A DNA stretch of 32,372 nt from Candidatus Gastranaerophilales bacterium Zag_111. GTDB lineage: Bacteria; Cyanobacteriota; Vampirovibrionia; Gastranaerophilales; Gastranaerophilaceae. The notes under the pieces are model-generated. The model saw only the letters and a program-made list of their open reading frames with translations. It was not told the origin of the DNA and ran no database searches. Positions 9,171 through 20,446 of the stretch are shown in pieces. Positions within the stretch are counted from its first letter, which is position 1, and every line of letters begins with the position of its first letter. The translations under genes were made by a program, and so were the position numbers. Location: NCBI GenBank assembly GCA_001899395.1, contig MOYD01000065.1, positions 35,851 to 68,222 on the forward strand. The letters run 5' to 3'.

Positions 9171-9974
9171 GTGAACACAAATTACTATAGGAATGAGAAT
9201 TGGGTAGACAATACATTCAGCCAAAAAGGGAAGCGAGTGTTAATGCTTTTAGCCGTTGTTGCCGTAGTTGGTTTAGCAGCCGGTGGGTGCGGTGTCCTTC
9301 AAAATTTTGGAAATAAAGCAGAAGAAGCACCACAACAAGTTGTGCCTGAAGCTCCTGTAGAAGAAGCAACTGCTGCTCCAAAACAGGAAGAAATTGATGT
9401 GTCTAAACAAAACAGTGTTGATTTAGAGGTAGAAGACGATAAGGCAAGTACAATGGTTTCATACGATGTCACCTCAATCGGTCGTGCTGACCCGTTTATG
9501 CCATACGGTGAAATTAAAGCTTTTGAACAAGCAAAATCTGAAGCACTTGCAGAAGCCGCTGAACACAATGCTAAAATTCTTCAATTAGAAGGGCTAAAAA
9601 ATAAAGTTATACGCCAACCTGATGATATCAGCCCGTATAGTTTCAATTTGCCGGTACCGCCGACATCATTGGCATCAGCAGATTCTGCTGCGGCAAAGAT
9701 TACAAGAACAAAAGTTGTTGGGATTATGTACAATGCAGCAAGCCCTTCAGCTATCATAAATGTTGATGACAAAGATTATCTGGTTCGCCAGGGCGATAAG
9801 ATTATGGGAGAAGAATACAAAGTTCTCCAGATTAACAAATCCTGGATAACAGTTGGGCTTGGCTCAAACGTATACTCAGCCAGCATTGGTGAACTATTCT
9901 CAAGAGATGAATTCGATAAGTCACAAAACGATTTATACAACTTGAGAAACAGATTTGGCGGTAGAAAAGGTTAG
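9171..9974 (+). CDS. pilP: PilP-like type IV pilus assembly protein
   Basis: Likely the PilP component that links the inner-membrane pilus platform to the PilQ secretin. Near the N-terminus a hydrophobic helix (VLMLLAVVAVVGLAAGGCG) contains a lipobox-like AGGC, so it may be a lipoprotein. A long acidic, Pro/Glu/Ala-rich linker follows. The C-terminal part has the PilP pattern: GRADPFMPYG, then KVVGIMYN...AIINVDDKDYLVRQGDKI and YKVLQINKSWITV. An ATG exists at 9156, but GGTGGAG at 9159-9165 fits a GTG start at 9171 better. It leads directly into pilQ (27-base gap). Confidence 0.75.
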   Translation: MNTNYYRNENWVDNTFSQKGKRVLMLLAVVAVVGLAAGGCGVLQNFGNKAEEAPQQVVPEAPVEEATAAPKQEEIDVSKQNSVDLEVEDDKASTMVSYDVTSIGRADPFMPYGEIKAFEQAKSEALAEAAEHNAKILQLEGLKNKVIRQPDDISPYSFNLPVPPTSLASADSAAAKITRTKVVGIMYNAASPSAIINVDDKDYLVRQGDKIMGEEYKVLQINKSWITVGLGSNVYSASIGELFSRDEFDKSQNDLYNLRNRFGGRKG

Positions 9975-10001
9975 TAAAAATAATAATAAGCAGGAGCAGA
10001 T

Positions 10002-11939
10002 ATGAAAAATAAGATTAGAGAAAAATTTGTTGCAAGTATCATGTTATCAGCATTCATGGTAACAAACTCTGTTACAGCAGCATTTGCAGTAAACAATTAT
10101 TACGGCTATGACGCATCAAGACCGGCATTAAGATCAGCAGCAGAAGTAACATCTTTAGACATGAAGTCTTCAGTAAGAATTCCAAACGCTGACTCAATTG
10201 TAAACCTGAGTTTAAGAGATGCCGATGTAAAACAGGTTCTAAGAATGTTTGCAGACCAGGCAGGTATGAATATTATATTCTCATCTACGGTTGAAGGTAC
10301 AGTTACAATGGATTTAGTGGATATCCCATTAGATGAAGCATTAAAGCTTGTCATTTCAACAAACAAGTTATTCTATGATATTCAAGCAAACACACTTATT
10401 ATTTCGACAGAGGATGAAGCTTTAGCTTTTTCTACAAAGACAATGAATCTTATCCCTGTAAAATATGTAAATGCAGGTGCTCTGGCGTCATTTTTAAACT
10501 CAAATGTATTTAAAAAAGGCGGAGTAAATCCTGGCGTTTCAACACAACAGATTGTTACAGTAAACCCTGCAACAAATGAACTAATTGTAATGGGCACCCC
10601 GGATGACGTTGCAATGGCAAGAAAAATTGTTGAACAATTTGACAAAAAACCAACAATAACAACATTCAAAGTAAACCACACAACTCCTGCGGAGATGGCT
10701 AATCTGATATGTTCAACATTGATACCTTCAACAATTGCAAGCGGAGCAAACTCATCATCAAGCAGTTCCGGCGGTGGTTCCGGCAGCAGTTCTTCTGGCA
10801 GAGGAGGACGTTCTTCCGGTTTTGCAGCAGGTGTACCAACAGGGTTTGCATCAGATGATGATGATAGTTCATCTTCATCAGGCGGCTCTTCCGGGTCAAT
10901 TTCAGTTGGCGGCGGTCAGCTTGTATGCTCAACAGAAACTTCTATTTCCGGCGGAGAATTATCAAGCCTTCCGTTTATCAATCTATCAGTATCTTACTTC
11001 CCGACTCTTGGTACAATCCAGATTATAGGCGGGTCAGAAACTCAAATTGAGATGATAAGAGAATACATCGCGGCAAACGATAAGAAAACTCCGCAAGCTT
11101 ACTTAGAAGTTCAAATTATTTCGCTGACAGAAAGCGGTAGTAAAACTTTTGATAACACATGGCAGTTTTTAAGCAAAAACTTCTCATTCAATGCCGGCGG
11201 AGGTCAAGGATTTGCTACAGATTCACAATATCCTGTATTCTTCGCAGGTCATGGTTACAAACTGGTTGACCTGGAATCATGGGATGATGAAACACAATCT
11301 TATGAGACTACAGGTATTGTTCATAAATGGTCAACTTCACCACAGTTAATATATTCTGTCAACTACTTGGTAGAAAACAGAAAAGGTCGTGTATTGGCTA
11401 ATCCAAGAGTACTTTTAACAAGCGGTCAGACTTCAACTATAGACTTGACATCAGACTATGTTAAAAAAGTTACATCCCAATACCTTGATAACGGATCATC
11501 ATCCGGTTCTTCACAGGTTCAAAAAGAATACGAAATCGGTGACGATAACGGTATTAAAGTTGAAATTACACCGTTTATCAGTCCGGATGGTTACGTAACA
11601 CTTGATATTAAACCTGAATATAAAACTATTGCAAGTCAAATGTATGCAACAGGTGAAACAGGTGACCAAGACCTAGTTGCAACATTACTTCAAAGAAGAG
11701 ACCTTGACATTAAAGGCGTACGTATCAAAGACGGTGAAACCCTTGTAATCGGCGGTATGATACAGGAAACTGAATCAAAATCAGTTACAAAAATTCCGTT
11801 CCTTGGAGATTTACCGGTAATTGGCATGTTCTTTAGAAGTACCGGTACAACTAAGGCTAAAGAAGAAATGGTTATCATGCTGACACCTCAAATTGTTATC
11901 GATACTGAAGATGCTCTTGCTGATGATAATATGCTGTAA
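10002..11939 (+). CDS. pilQ: type IV pilus secretin PilQ
   Basis: Outer-membrane channel through which the pilus passes. Residues 1-29 are a signal peptide (cleavage near AFA). Residues 60-125 look like a secretin/TonB short N-terminal domain (VNLSLRDADVKQVLRMFADQAGMNII). N-type ring domains cover about 140-245 and 320-360. The secretin core ends with VRIKDGETLVIGGMIQE and IPFLGDLPVIGMFFRS, the classic C-terminal signature. Between residues about 247 and 306 lies an unusual Ser/Gly-rich stretch with an Asp cluster. Ribosome site GGAG precedes the ATG. Confidence 0.93.
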   Translation: MKNKIREKFVASIMLSAFMVTNSVTAAFAVNNYYGYDASRPALRSAAEVTSLDMKSSVRIPNADSIVNLSLRDADVKQVLRMFADQAGMNIIFSSTVEGTVTMDLVDIPLDEALKLVISTNKLFYDIQANTLIISTEDEALAFSTKTMNLIPVKYVNAGALASFLNSNVFKKGGVNPGVSTQQIVTVNPATNELIVMGTPDDVAMARKIVEQFDKKPTITTFKVNHTTPAEMANLICSTLIPSTIASGANSSSSSSGGGSGSSSSGRGGRSSGFAAGVPTGFASDDDDSSSSSGGSSGSISVGGGQLVCSTETSISGGELSSLPFINLSVSYFPTLGTIQIIGGSETQIEMIREYIAANDKKTPQAYLEVQIISLTESGSKTFDNTWQFLSKNFSFNAGGGQGFATDSQYPVFFAGHGYKLVDLESWDDETQSYETTGIVHKWSTSPQLIYSVNYLVENRKGRVLANPRVLLTSGQTSTIDLTSDYVKKVTSQYLDNGSSSGSSQVQKEYEIGDDNGIKVEITPFISPDGYVTLDIKPEYKTIASQMYATGETGDQDLVATLLQRRDLDIKGVRIKDGETLVIGGMIQETESKSVTKIPFLGDLPVIGMFFRSTGTTKAKEEMVIMLTPQIVIDTEDALADDNML

Positions 11940-12006
11940 TTTCACGGTAATACTCAACAGGTTAGAAGTTAGACAATTTTAGAAAAAGATAAGTAACATA
12001 TAATAA

Positions 12007-14070
12007 ATGAACGCATTAATATTAAGATTAAAAAATAGCATAGATCAGAATATCTTAAATAGTATTGACAAAAGTTTGATGGCTCAATACCACTTTGTTC
12101 CGATTAGTGTTAAAGATAATTTCTTATTTGTTGCGGTTTCTAAAAATTCTAACAAAGATGAAATTAACGGAATATTGAAGCAGACATTTTCTCAGTCAAT
12201 CAAGTTTATGCTTGTTGGTGACGACGATTTAAAAGAACTTTTGGGCTCTTTTATGCCGGAAGATAGTATCTCTTCAACTCCAACCGGAGCTCCTGCAACT
12301 GATACGACACAATCACAAACAAGTTCTTCGCCGGCGCCAACCGGCGGAAGCCACGGTAAACTTGGTGAAATGCTTGTTGCCAAAGGTATTGTCTCCGAAG
12401 TCAACTTGATGAAGGCTCTGGCAGCTTCCAAACGTAAAAATACTCCAATCGGTTCAACTCTGTTTGAAATGGGTTTGGTTTCTTTAGACCAGTTGAAATC
12501 TGTTTTGCATGACCAGACCGGTTACGATATGGTTACGGCAGACCAACTTGTCGAACAGAAAAAGTTTGTCAATATCCTGCCTGAAGACTTTATCCGTTCA
12601 AACCGTGTTATTCCGATTTCATCAGACGGCAAAAACCTGATTTTAGGTGTTGTTAAACCTATCAAAATGGATGTAATGAAAGAAATCATCTATTTGACAG
12701 GTCAAAACCCTAAACAGTTGTTGATGACCCATTACGAGTTTGAAAATGCTTTAAATACATTTTTCTCTCTTGCGAAAAAGCAAACAGATGAAATCATTGA
12801 ACAGATTAAAAGTGAAACTCTTGACAGTGATGAAGAAGCAACTCTTTGGGAACAGGTTAATGACGAACTTCAGGACGCGACAGGTTCAGTTGCAAAATTC
12901 GTAAACCAAATTATCACAAACGGTATTGATAACAAAGTATCAGATATTCACATAGAGCCAAGACTTAACGGCTATATTGTCCGTTACAGAAAAGACGGTA
13001 TGCTGCAAAAAGTTCTTGATGTTCCGGCAAAGGTTGAAACATCAGTAATCGCCCGTTTTAAAGTCATGGCGAGAATGAACATAGCAGAAAACAGACGTCC
13101 TCAGGACGGTACCTTCTCAATATCATATAGAGATTGTTCGTACGACTTCCGTATTAACACACTTCCTGTATCCGGCAAGGAGAAGGTCTGTATCCGTATC
13201 TTAGCACCAGCGGTATCACTTGCGTCAAACGATAAGAAAATCAGCTTAATCGGTGCAGAAGACGGTGACCTACAAAAAGTTAAAAAGATGGTATCTTGCC
13301 CGAACGGTATTATTCTTACATCAGGTCCTACAGGTTCCGGTAAAACAACAACTCTTTATTCAGTATTGAAAAGTTTGAATGATGAATCCGTAAATATCAC
13401 AACAATTGAAGACCCGATAGAAATTAAGTTAGAAGGTATTAACCAATCACAGATTAACGCAAAAGCCGGTATCACATTCGCATCATGTATGAGAGCAATC
13501 CTCCGTCAGGACCCTGATATCATCCTAGTCGGTGAAATTCGTGACTACGAAACACTGGAAATCGCGATTTCAGCAGCATTGACAGGTCACTTAGTATTAA
13601 GTACCGTCCACACAAACTCTGCTGCTGCAACAGTTACACGTTTGATTGAAATGGGTGCAAAAGATTACCTTGTATCATCAACCCTGTCCGGCGTCATTGC
13701 TCAACGTCTGGTAAGAAAACTTTGTGATGATTGTAAGGAAGAATACTATCCGACCAGAGAAGAAGCTGCGATGGTTACAACAGATCCGGACGAAATTGAA
13801 AAACTTATGAAAACTCCTATTTATAGAGCAAAAGGCTGCAACAAATGTGGTTTCCAAGGCTATAAAGGACGTTTAGGCGTGTATGAAATCATGCAGATTA
13901 CAAAAGAAATCAAAAAACTTATCGCACAGGGCGCACACGATTTGGAAATCGAAGAAAGCGCTGTAAACAACGGTATGACAACATTACATAAATCCTGCTT
14001 AAATCATATCAAAAAAGGTTTGACAACAGTTGAAGAATTTGTCAGAGTTCTTGGTATGGCGGGAGAATAG
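12007..14070 (+). CDS. pilB: type IV pilus extension ATPase PilB (GspE family)
   Basis: Hexameric ATPase at the inner membrane that drives pilus assembly. Residues about 118-185 form an MshEN-type domain with two copies of the LGE/G..L...G..S...L motif, the family known to bind cyclic di-GMP. Walker A GPTGSGKTT is at 440-448, Walker B DIILVGEIRD at 504-513 with Glu510, His box near LVLSTVHTNS, and a zinc-type tetracysteine at Cys573, 576, 611 and 614. 687 residues. No good ribosome site is seen before the ATG; a TATAAT is only two bases upstream, so its meaning is unclear. Cotranscription with pilQ is likely (67-base gap). Confidence 0.94.
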   Translation: MNALILRLKNSIDQNILNSIDKSLMAQYHFVPISVKDNFLFVAVSKNSNKDEINGILKQTFSQSIKFMLVGDDDLKELLGSFMPEDSISSTPTGAPATDTTQSQTSSSPAPTGGSHGKLGEMLVAKGIVSEVNLMKALAASKRKNTPIGSTLFEMGLVSLDQLKSVLHDQTGYDMVTADQLVEQKKFVNILPEDFIRSNRVIPISSDGKNLILGVVKPIKMDVMKEIIYLTGQNPKQLLMTHYEFENALNTFFSLAKKQTDEIIEQIKSETLDSDEEATLWEQVNDELQDATGSVAKFVNQIITNGIDNKVSDIHIEPRLNGYIVRYRKDGMLQKVLDVPAKVETSVIARFKVMARMNIAENRRPQDGTFSISYRDCSYDFRINTLPVSGKEKVCIRILAPAVSLASNDKKISLIGAEDGDLQKVKKMVSCPNGIILTSGPTGSGKTTTLYSVLKSLNDESVNITTIEDPIEIKLEGINQSQINAKAGITFASCMRAILRQDPDIILVGEIRDYETLEIAISAALTGHLVLSTVHTNSAAATVTRLIEMGAKDYLVSSTLSGVIAQRLVRKLCDDCKEEYYPTREEAAMVTTDPDEIEKLMKTPIYRAKGCNKCGFQGYKGRLGVYEIMQITKEIKKLIAQGAHDLEIEESAVNNGMTTLHKSCLNHIKKGLTTVEEFVRVLGMAGE

Positions 14071-14079
14071 GTGTGAAGT

Positions 14080-15300
14080 ATGACTATTTTTAATTATACG
14101 GCAATAAAAGACGGTACAAATGAACAAGTAAAAGGTAAAGTTGAGGCAGACGACCTACGGGAAGCTCGTGCCTCCGTTCGTGCTTTAGGATTTACTCCGA
14201 TAAACATTGTTGAAGAACAAGGGGTAAACAAAAAAGACGACAAGAAAAAACCTACAGGCAAAATGCCAAAACTTGGCTTATCAGAACAGATTGATTTTAC
14301 ATCAACACTTCAAATTCTTGCTGCTGCAGGTATTCCGATTATCGAATCCTTACTGTTCATTGAAAACGACGCTGCAAAACTGAGAATTAGACAAGTTGCA
14401 ACAGAGTTAAGACGTCAGATTATGAACGGCGGTACCTTTGCCGGTACGATTGCAAAATACCCTGAACAATTCGGACAAGTTTATATCGGTCTAGTTAGAG
14501 CCGGTGAAGATGCCGGTGAATTGGAAAAAACCTTAGACCGTTTGTTAGAACTGTTAAACAAACAGGCTGCAATCAGAAGTAAAGTTATCGGAACCCTGAT
14601 GTATCCGGTATTCGTCATCTTATTGGCGGTATTTATCGTAATCGTCATGTTGGTATTCGTATTCCCTGTATTCAAAGAGATGTTTGACTCAATGGGTATG
14701 CAATTACCTTGGATTACAAGAGTTTTGATGGAAATGGGCTTGTGGATGAAGAAAAACTGGTACATGATACCGGTCGGGTTTGCGGCTGTTGGGGCGTTTA
14801 TCAACTTCCTATTTAGATGGAAGCCAAGTAAATGGAAAATTGATGAAATGGTATTAAAGGTTCCTGTCCTAACAGACCTTATTCAGTTCTCAAACTTTGC
14901 AAACTTTATTGCGGTTATGCAGGTTGCATATGACGCGGGTGTTCCTATTTTGGAATGTTTATACCTGTCAAACAATACGTTGACTAACCACACATTAGAA
15001 ACAAGGGTTGAAGAAGCAACTGTCAGAGTTCAACAAGGTCAGCACTTGTCTGCCGCTTTGCGTTCAACAAGAACAATGCCTAAAATGATTTTGTTTATGA
15101 TTGCAACAGGTGAACAGTCAGGTCGTTTAGGCGATATGTTAGGTCAGGCAACAAACTATATTGATAAACAGTTAGATACAATTATTGATATCATGACAAA
15201 AATGATTGAACCGATAATGTTAATCGTAATCGGTACTATCGTACTTATCCTGGCAGCAGCATTGTACTTACCACTGTTCGCGTCTTACATGGGTATGTAG
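14080..15300 (+). CDS. pilC: type IV pilus inner-membrane platform protein PilC (GspF family)
   Basis: Polytopic platform protein on which PilB acts. Two T2SSF domains: about residues 68-190 (GLSEQIDFTSTLQILAAAGI) and 268-390 (FSNFANFIAVMQVAYDAGVP), each followed by membrane helices. Clear helices lie near residues 170-200, 228-245 and 378-400. The N-terminal YTAIKDGTNEQVKGKVEADD segment is typical of the family. 406 residues. It begins nine bases after pilB, so the two are surely cotranscribed. Confidence 0.94.
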   Translation: MTIFNYTAIKDGTNEQVKGKVEADDLREARASVRALGFTPINIVEEQGVNKKDDKKKPTGKMPKLGLSEQIDFTSTLQILAAAGIPIIESLLFIENDAAKLRIRQVATELRRQIMNGGTFAGTIAKYPEQFGQVYIGLVRAGEDAGELEKTLDRLLELLNKQAAIRSKVIGTLMYPVFVILLAVFIVIVMLVFVFPVFKEMFDSMGMQLPWITRVLMEMGLWMKKNWYMIPVGFAAVGAFINFLFRWKPSKWKIDEMVLKVPVLTDLIQFSNFANFIAVMQVAYDAGVPILECLYLSNNTLTNHTLETRVEEATVRVQQGQHLSAALRSTRTMPKMILFMIATGEQSGRLGDMLGQATNYIDKQLDTIIDIMTKMIEPIMLIVIGTIVLILAAALYLPLFASYMGM

Positions 15301-15318
15301 TCCGGAAGATGATTAGCT

Positions 15319-16134
15319 ATGAGAACAATTGTTATTACCGGAACAACATCAGGACTTGGTAAAGAGCTTGTTAAAATTTTTGTTGAAGATGGTTGGAAGG
15401 TTTTTGCAGGATACAGAAATAAAGAATTGATAATTGAGCAAGAAAATGTCGAATATTTTTATATTGACATGAAAAATCGCCAATCAATTTTTGCTGCTGG
15501 TGAATACATTAAATCCAAAATTGACAAAATTGATATTTTAATAAACGCAGCAGGATGTGTAGAAGCAGGACCTGTAGAGTTTTTGGACACAGATAGGTTA
15601 AGAACGCAATTTGATGTAAATACTTTTTCACATATTGAATTTACGCAAAACCTTTTGCCGGCACTTGATAACGGACGAATTATTAACATAAGTTCCATGT
15701 CAAGTTTTGGTCATTTTCCGTTTATTAGCCCGTATTGTGCATCAAAACGCGCGCTGGACATATTTTTTAACGCTTTTGCAATTGAAAACCATAGAAATAT
15801 TACAGTCGTCTCAGTAAAACCGGGGGTAATTGCAACCCCTATATGGAAAAAATCAGTTACAGTCAACGAAAAATCTTTAAATAATTGTCCGCAATACGAA
15901 AAAGAACTTGAATTTATTAAAACCAACGCTCTTTCAAACTCTAAAAAAGGCTTAAAAGTTGAAGATGCCGCAAAATTTATCCACAAAATTGCTTTAAAGA
16001 AAAACCCTAAACCATCATACACCCTTGGACGTGATGCAAAATTTGCTCAGCTTCTATCATACTTACCACAAAATTTGATAAACAAACTTGTCAAAGCAGG
16101 ATTAAAAGCACGAATGGGCAAAGTTAGACTTTAG
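15319..16134 (+). CDS. short-chain dehydrogenase/reductase
   Basis: Classical SDR oxidoreductase with NAD(P) fold. The cofactor motif TGTTSGLG is at residues 7-14, NAAG follows, the catalytic Tyr139 and Lys143 are in YCASK, with an upstream Ser in ISSMSS, and PGVIATPIW follows. 271 residues. The substrate cannot be deduced. It starts 18 bases after pilC, so it may ride on the pilus transcript without being functionally linked. Confidence 0.88.
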   Translation: MRTIVITGTTSGLGKELVKIFVEDGWKVFAGYRNKELIIEQENVEYFYIDMKNRQSIFAAGEYIKSKIDKIDILINAAGCVEAGPVEFLDTDRLRTQFDVNTFSHIEFTQNLLPALDNGRIINISSMSSFGHFPFISPYCASKRALDIFFNAFAIENHRNITVVSVKPGVIATPIWKKSVTVNEKSLNNCPQYEKELEFIKTNALSNSKKGLKVEDAAKFIHKIALKKNPKPSYTLGRDAKFAQLLSYLPQNLINKLVKAGLKARMGKVRL

Positions 16135-16156
16135 GTTCAGGTATAAATACTACTGT

Positions 16157-16219
16157 CTGGACTACAGGTTATTTTTGTGGTATAATCAACCTATATGAAT
16201 TTTATAAGAGGAGATTGTT
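16157..16219 (+). promoter_or_regulatory. ndk promoter and ribosome site
   Basis: TATAAT at 16181-16186 preceded by TGG (extended -10); weak -35 CTGGAC near 16157-16162. An AGAGGAGA Shine-Dalgarno lies at 16207-16214. A conventional promoter with a leader, unlike the leaderless ones in this window. Confidence 0.65.
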
Positions 16220-16690
16220 ATGCACACAGAAGAAAGAACTTTTATTGCTGTTAAGCCTGATGGGGTTCAAAGAGGGTTGATTGGTGAAGTTATTAAAAGA
16301 TTTGAAAAAAAAGGATTTAAAGTAATTGGTTTAAAAATGCTTAACGTGACAGACGAGCAGGCAAAAGCACATTACGCTGAACATGAAGGCAAACCATTTT
16401 ATCAAAGACTTATCCGCTATATTCAAAGCGGACCAATCGTAGCAATGGTTGTTCAAGGTTATAATGCAGTTGCCGGCGCAAGACATTTAATGGGCACAAC
16501 TGACCCTAATAAAGCTGAAGTTGGCACAATCCGTGCTGATTTTGCACAAGTAATGGAATACAATATTGTACACGGTTCAGACAGCGTTGAAAGCGCAGAA
16601 AGAGAAATCAAAATTTACTTTGATGAAAACGAGCTTTTCCCGGAAGGCAAATGTATGTCTGAACTTGTTATTGAAAGCTTAGACGCATAA
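16220..16690 (+). CDS. ndk: nucleoside diphosphate kinase
   Basis: Balances NTP and dNTP pools by moving the gamma phosphate of ATP to nucleoside diphosphates through a phospho-histidine. Active His118 is in NIVHGSDS, and the motifs ERTFIAVKPDGVQRGL and MGTTDPNKAEVGTIRADF are intact. 156 residues, slightly longer than the usual 135-150 at the C-terminus. An 18-base gap with a fresh AAGGAG links it to the prepilin gene. Confidence 0.96.
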   Translation: MHTEERTFIAVKPDGVQRGLIGEVIKRFEKKGFKVIGLKMLNVTDEQAKAHYAEHEGKPFYQRLIRYIQSGPIVAMVVQGYNAVAGARHLMGTTDPNKAEVGTIRADFAQVMEYNIVHGSDSVESAEREIKIYFDENELFPEGKCMSELVIESLDA

Positions 16691-16708
16691 GAAAAAGGAG
16701 AGTAAAAT

Positions 16709-17505
16709 ATGTCAAAACGCAACTATAGCTTGAATTTCGGGGGGGGGGGCACCCGTTAAAGCTCTCCAGTAAAGCTTTTGAGGCATTTACACTTGCAGAA
16801 GTATTAATCACACTTGGTGTAATTGGAATTGTTGCCGCAATGACAATTCCTGCTTTGATGGCAAAGTACCATAAGCATATTGTTGAGACAAGATTAAAAC
16901 GTACTTATTCTGTTATTGCTCAGGCAATAAAAATTGCTGAAGAAAATTACGGAAATGGGTTTGGACCTGATACTTTAAAAAATGCCGATGATATAAAAGC
17001 CACAATAGATGTAAATGGTTATTCATATGAATTGTCGCATGCTACATTTGAAGAGTTTTTAAAGAGTTCAATTAAAACCATACATCAATATCCGAAAAAT
17101 ACAATATTTAATATTGTTTATGGAAACACAACAACTTCATCAAGCAGCGTTGCAGCAGTATATGATTTACTTGACGGCACAAGAATTATATTTACAATGC
17201 GTGGCACCAATTTGACCAGTATGGTATTTGGAGTAATACCACAACCTAACAAAGAAAATAAATATATCGCAGGCAGAGATTTTTTTGAGATAGAGTTTTC
17301 AGCCGATAACGGATTTTATGAATATAAACCATTTTGGTTCAGGTGTTGGAACAACGGGCAGAGTATTACAAAAGAAAAGCTTGTTGAATTTTGTGGTTCT
17401 AGTGCTAGATATGTTAATTGTGCTACAGCCCCTCAAGCCTTTTGTTTCCATTTAATAAAAACTTCCGGTTATGAAATCCCTAGTAACTATCCGTATAGAT
17501 TTTAA
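16709..17505 (+). CDS. type IV prepilin-like protein, frame broken at an 11-G tract
   Basis: Pilin-like secreted subunit with the class III/type II signal AFTLAEVLITLGVIGIVAAM, where position -1 of the expected cleavage site is Ala instead of Gly. AAGGAG at 16695-16700 points to the ATG at 16709. Translation from it gives a 16-residue peptide that stops after the G11 run (16739-16749); the pilin frame lies one base off and has no start codon of its own before the tract. With 9 or 12 G the frames join into a protein of about 265 residues. The Met at 16840 is inside the hydrophobic helix and is not a real start. The globular part has four Cys. Either phase-variable, decayed, or a sequencing error in the homopolymer. 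Confidence 0.75.
16739..16749 (+). repeat. poly-G tract (11 G)
   Basis: Eleven consecutive G in otherwise AT-rich coding DNA, ten codons into the prepilin gene. Its length sets the frame of everything downstream. Confidence 0.95.
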
Positions 17506-17591
17506 TTACGGGAACTTTTAACATATGCTACTACTTACGATTATTTTATAGTAAACTATTTAAGTATAGAATATTTGAGGTGGAGTAAAAA

Positions 17592-18428
17592 ATGTTGACA
17601 GGACCGTTTTTAGACAGAAACTGGATGGGGCAAAATCCGGATTATGCGACATCTGATATAGTAATGCTTGGAATGCCGTTTGACGGTACGGTTTCGTATC
17701 GTCCGGGTTCAAGGTTTGCGCCGGAACAGATTAGGCTTGCAAGTTGGGGATTGGAGGAGTATTCTCCGTATTTTGACAGAGAGCTAACTGAAGTGAATTT
17801 TCATGATGTTGGAGATTTAGAATTCCCTCTTGGCAATACTTACAAGACTTTAGAACAGATTGAAAAGAATGTTGAAGAGATTTATAAAGACGGCAAAAAA
17901 GTATTTGGGATTGGCGGAGAACATCTTGTTACCTTGCCGGAAGTCAAAGCTGTATCTAAGTTTTATGATGATTTAGCGGTTGTTCATTTTGATGCGCATA
18001 CTGATTTACGCGAACAGTATTTAGGCGAAGAAATGTCACATAGCGCGGTGATAAGACATATTTCAAAATTTGTTAAGCCGGAAAACATCAAACAAATCGG
18101 CATACGCTCCGGAATGAAAGAAGAATGGGATTTTATGGCAAAACACAACACGCTTTGTCACAAATATTCTGACTTAGAGCCATTAAAGGGGAAAAACATC
18201 TTTGTGACAGTTGATTTAGATTGTCTTGACACTTCAATCATGCCCGGCACCGGAACTCCGGAAGCCGGCGGAATGACATTTAATCAACTTGTTGATTGGT
18301 TTAAAGTGTTAAAAGATTATAATATTGTTGGAGCTGATGTTGTTGAGTTAGCGCCGGATTACGACCCGACAGGCGCGTCAACCGCGGTTGCAACAAAGGT
18401 TATTAGAGAACTTCTAATGATTTTATAA
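17592..18428 (+). CDS. speB: agmatinase / ureohydrolase
   Basis: Splits agmatine to putrescine and urea in polyamine synthesis, using two Mn ions. Metal-ligand motifs: GGEH (His111), DAHTD (134-138) and DLDCLD (208-213), plus the Tyr-Arg-Pro-Gly segment VSYRPGSRFAP near the substrate pocket. 278 residues. Ribosome site GAGGTGGAG precedes the ATG. Arginase or formiminoglutamase would share the fold, but the FDGTVSYRPG form fits agmatinase. ligA follows after 15 bases. Confidence 0.9.
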   Translation: MLTGPFLDRNWMGQNPDYATSDIVMLGMPFDGTVSYRPGSRFAPEQIRLASWGLEEYSPYFDRELTEVNFHDVGDLEFPLGNTYKTLEQIEKNVEEIYKDGKKVFGIGGEHLVTLPEVKAVSKFYDDLAVVHFDAHTDLREQYLGEEMSHSAVIRHISKFVKPENIKQIGIRSGMKEEWDFMAKHNTLCHKYSDLEPLKGKNIFVTVDLDCLDTSIMPGTGTPEAGGMTFNQLVDWFKVLKDYNIVGADVVELAPDYDPTGASTAVATKVIRELLMIL

Positions 18429-20444
<2,016 letters not shown>

Positions 20445-20446
20445 AT

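Noticed and set aside
9651-9661. CCGGTACCGCC match to the tRNA-Val 3' end as an att site
   Set aside because: Eleven bases only, inside pilP and 20 kb away on the wrong side of the accessory patch.
10735-11028. Long +1 frame inside pilQ, 97 codons
   Set aside because: Made of the shifted Ser/Gly codons of pilQ; no ribosome site and a low-complexity product.
11999-12004. TATAAT before pilB as a leaderless promoter
   Set aside because: Only two bases from ATG, so +1 would fall inside the start codon; pilB is probably read from the pilQ transcript.
16840-17505. Prepilin starting at Met 16840
   Set aside because: This Met is inside the hydrophobic N-terminal helix; the leader and FTLAE motif would be lost.
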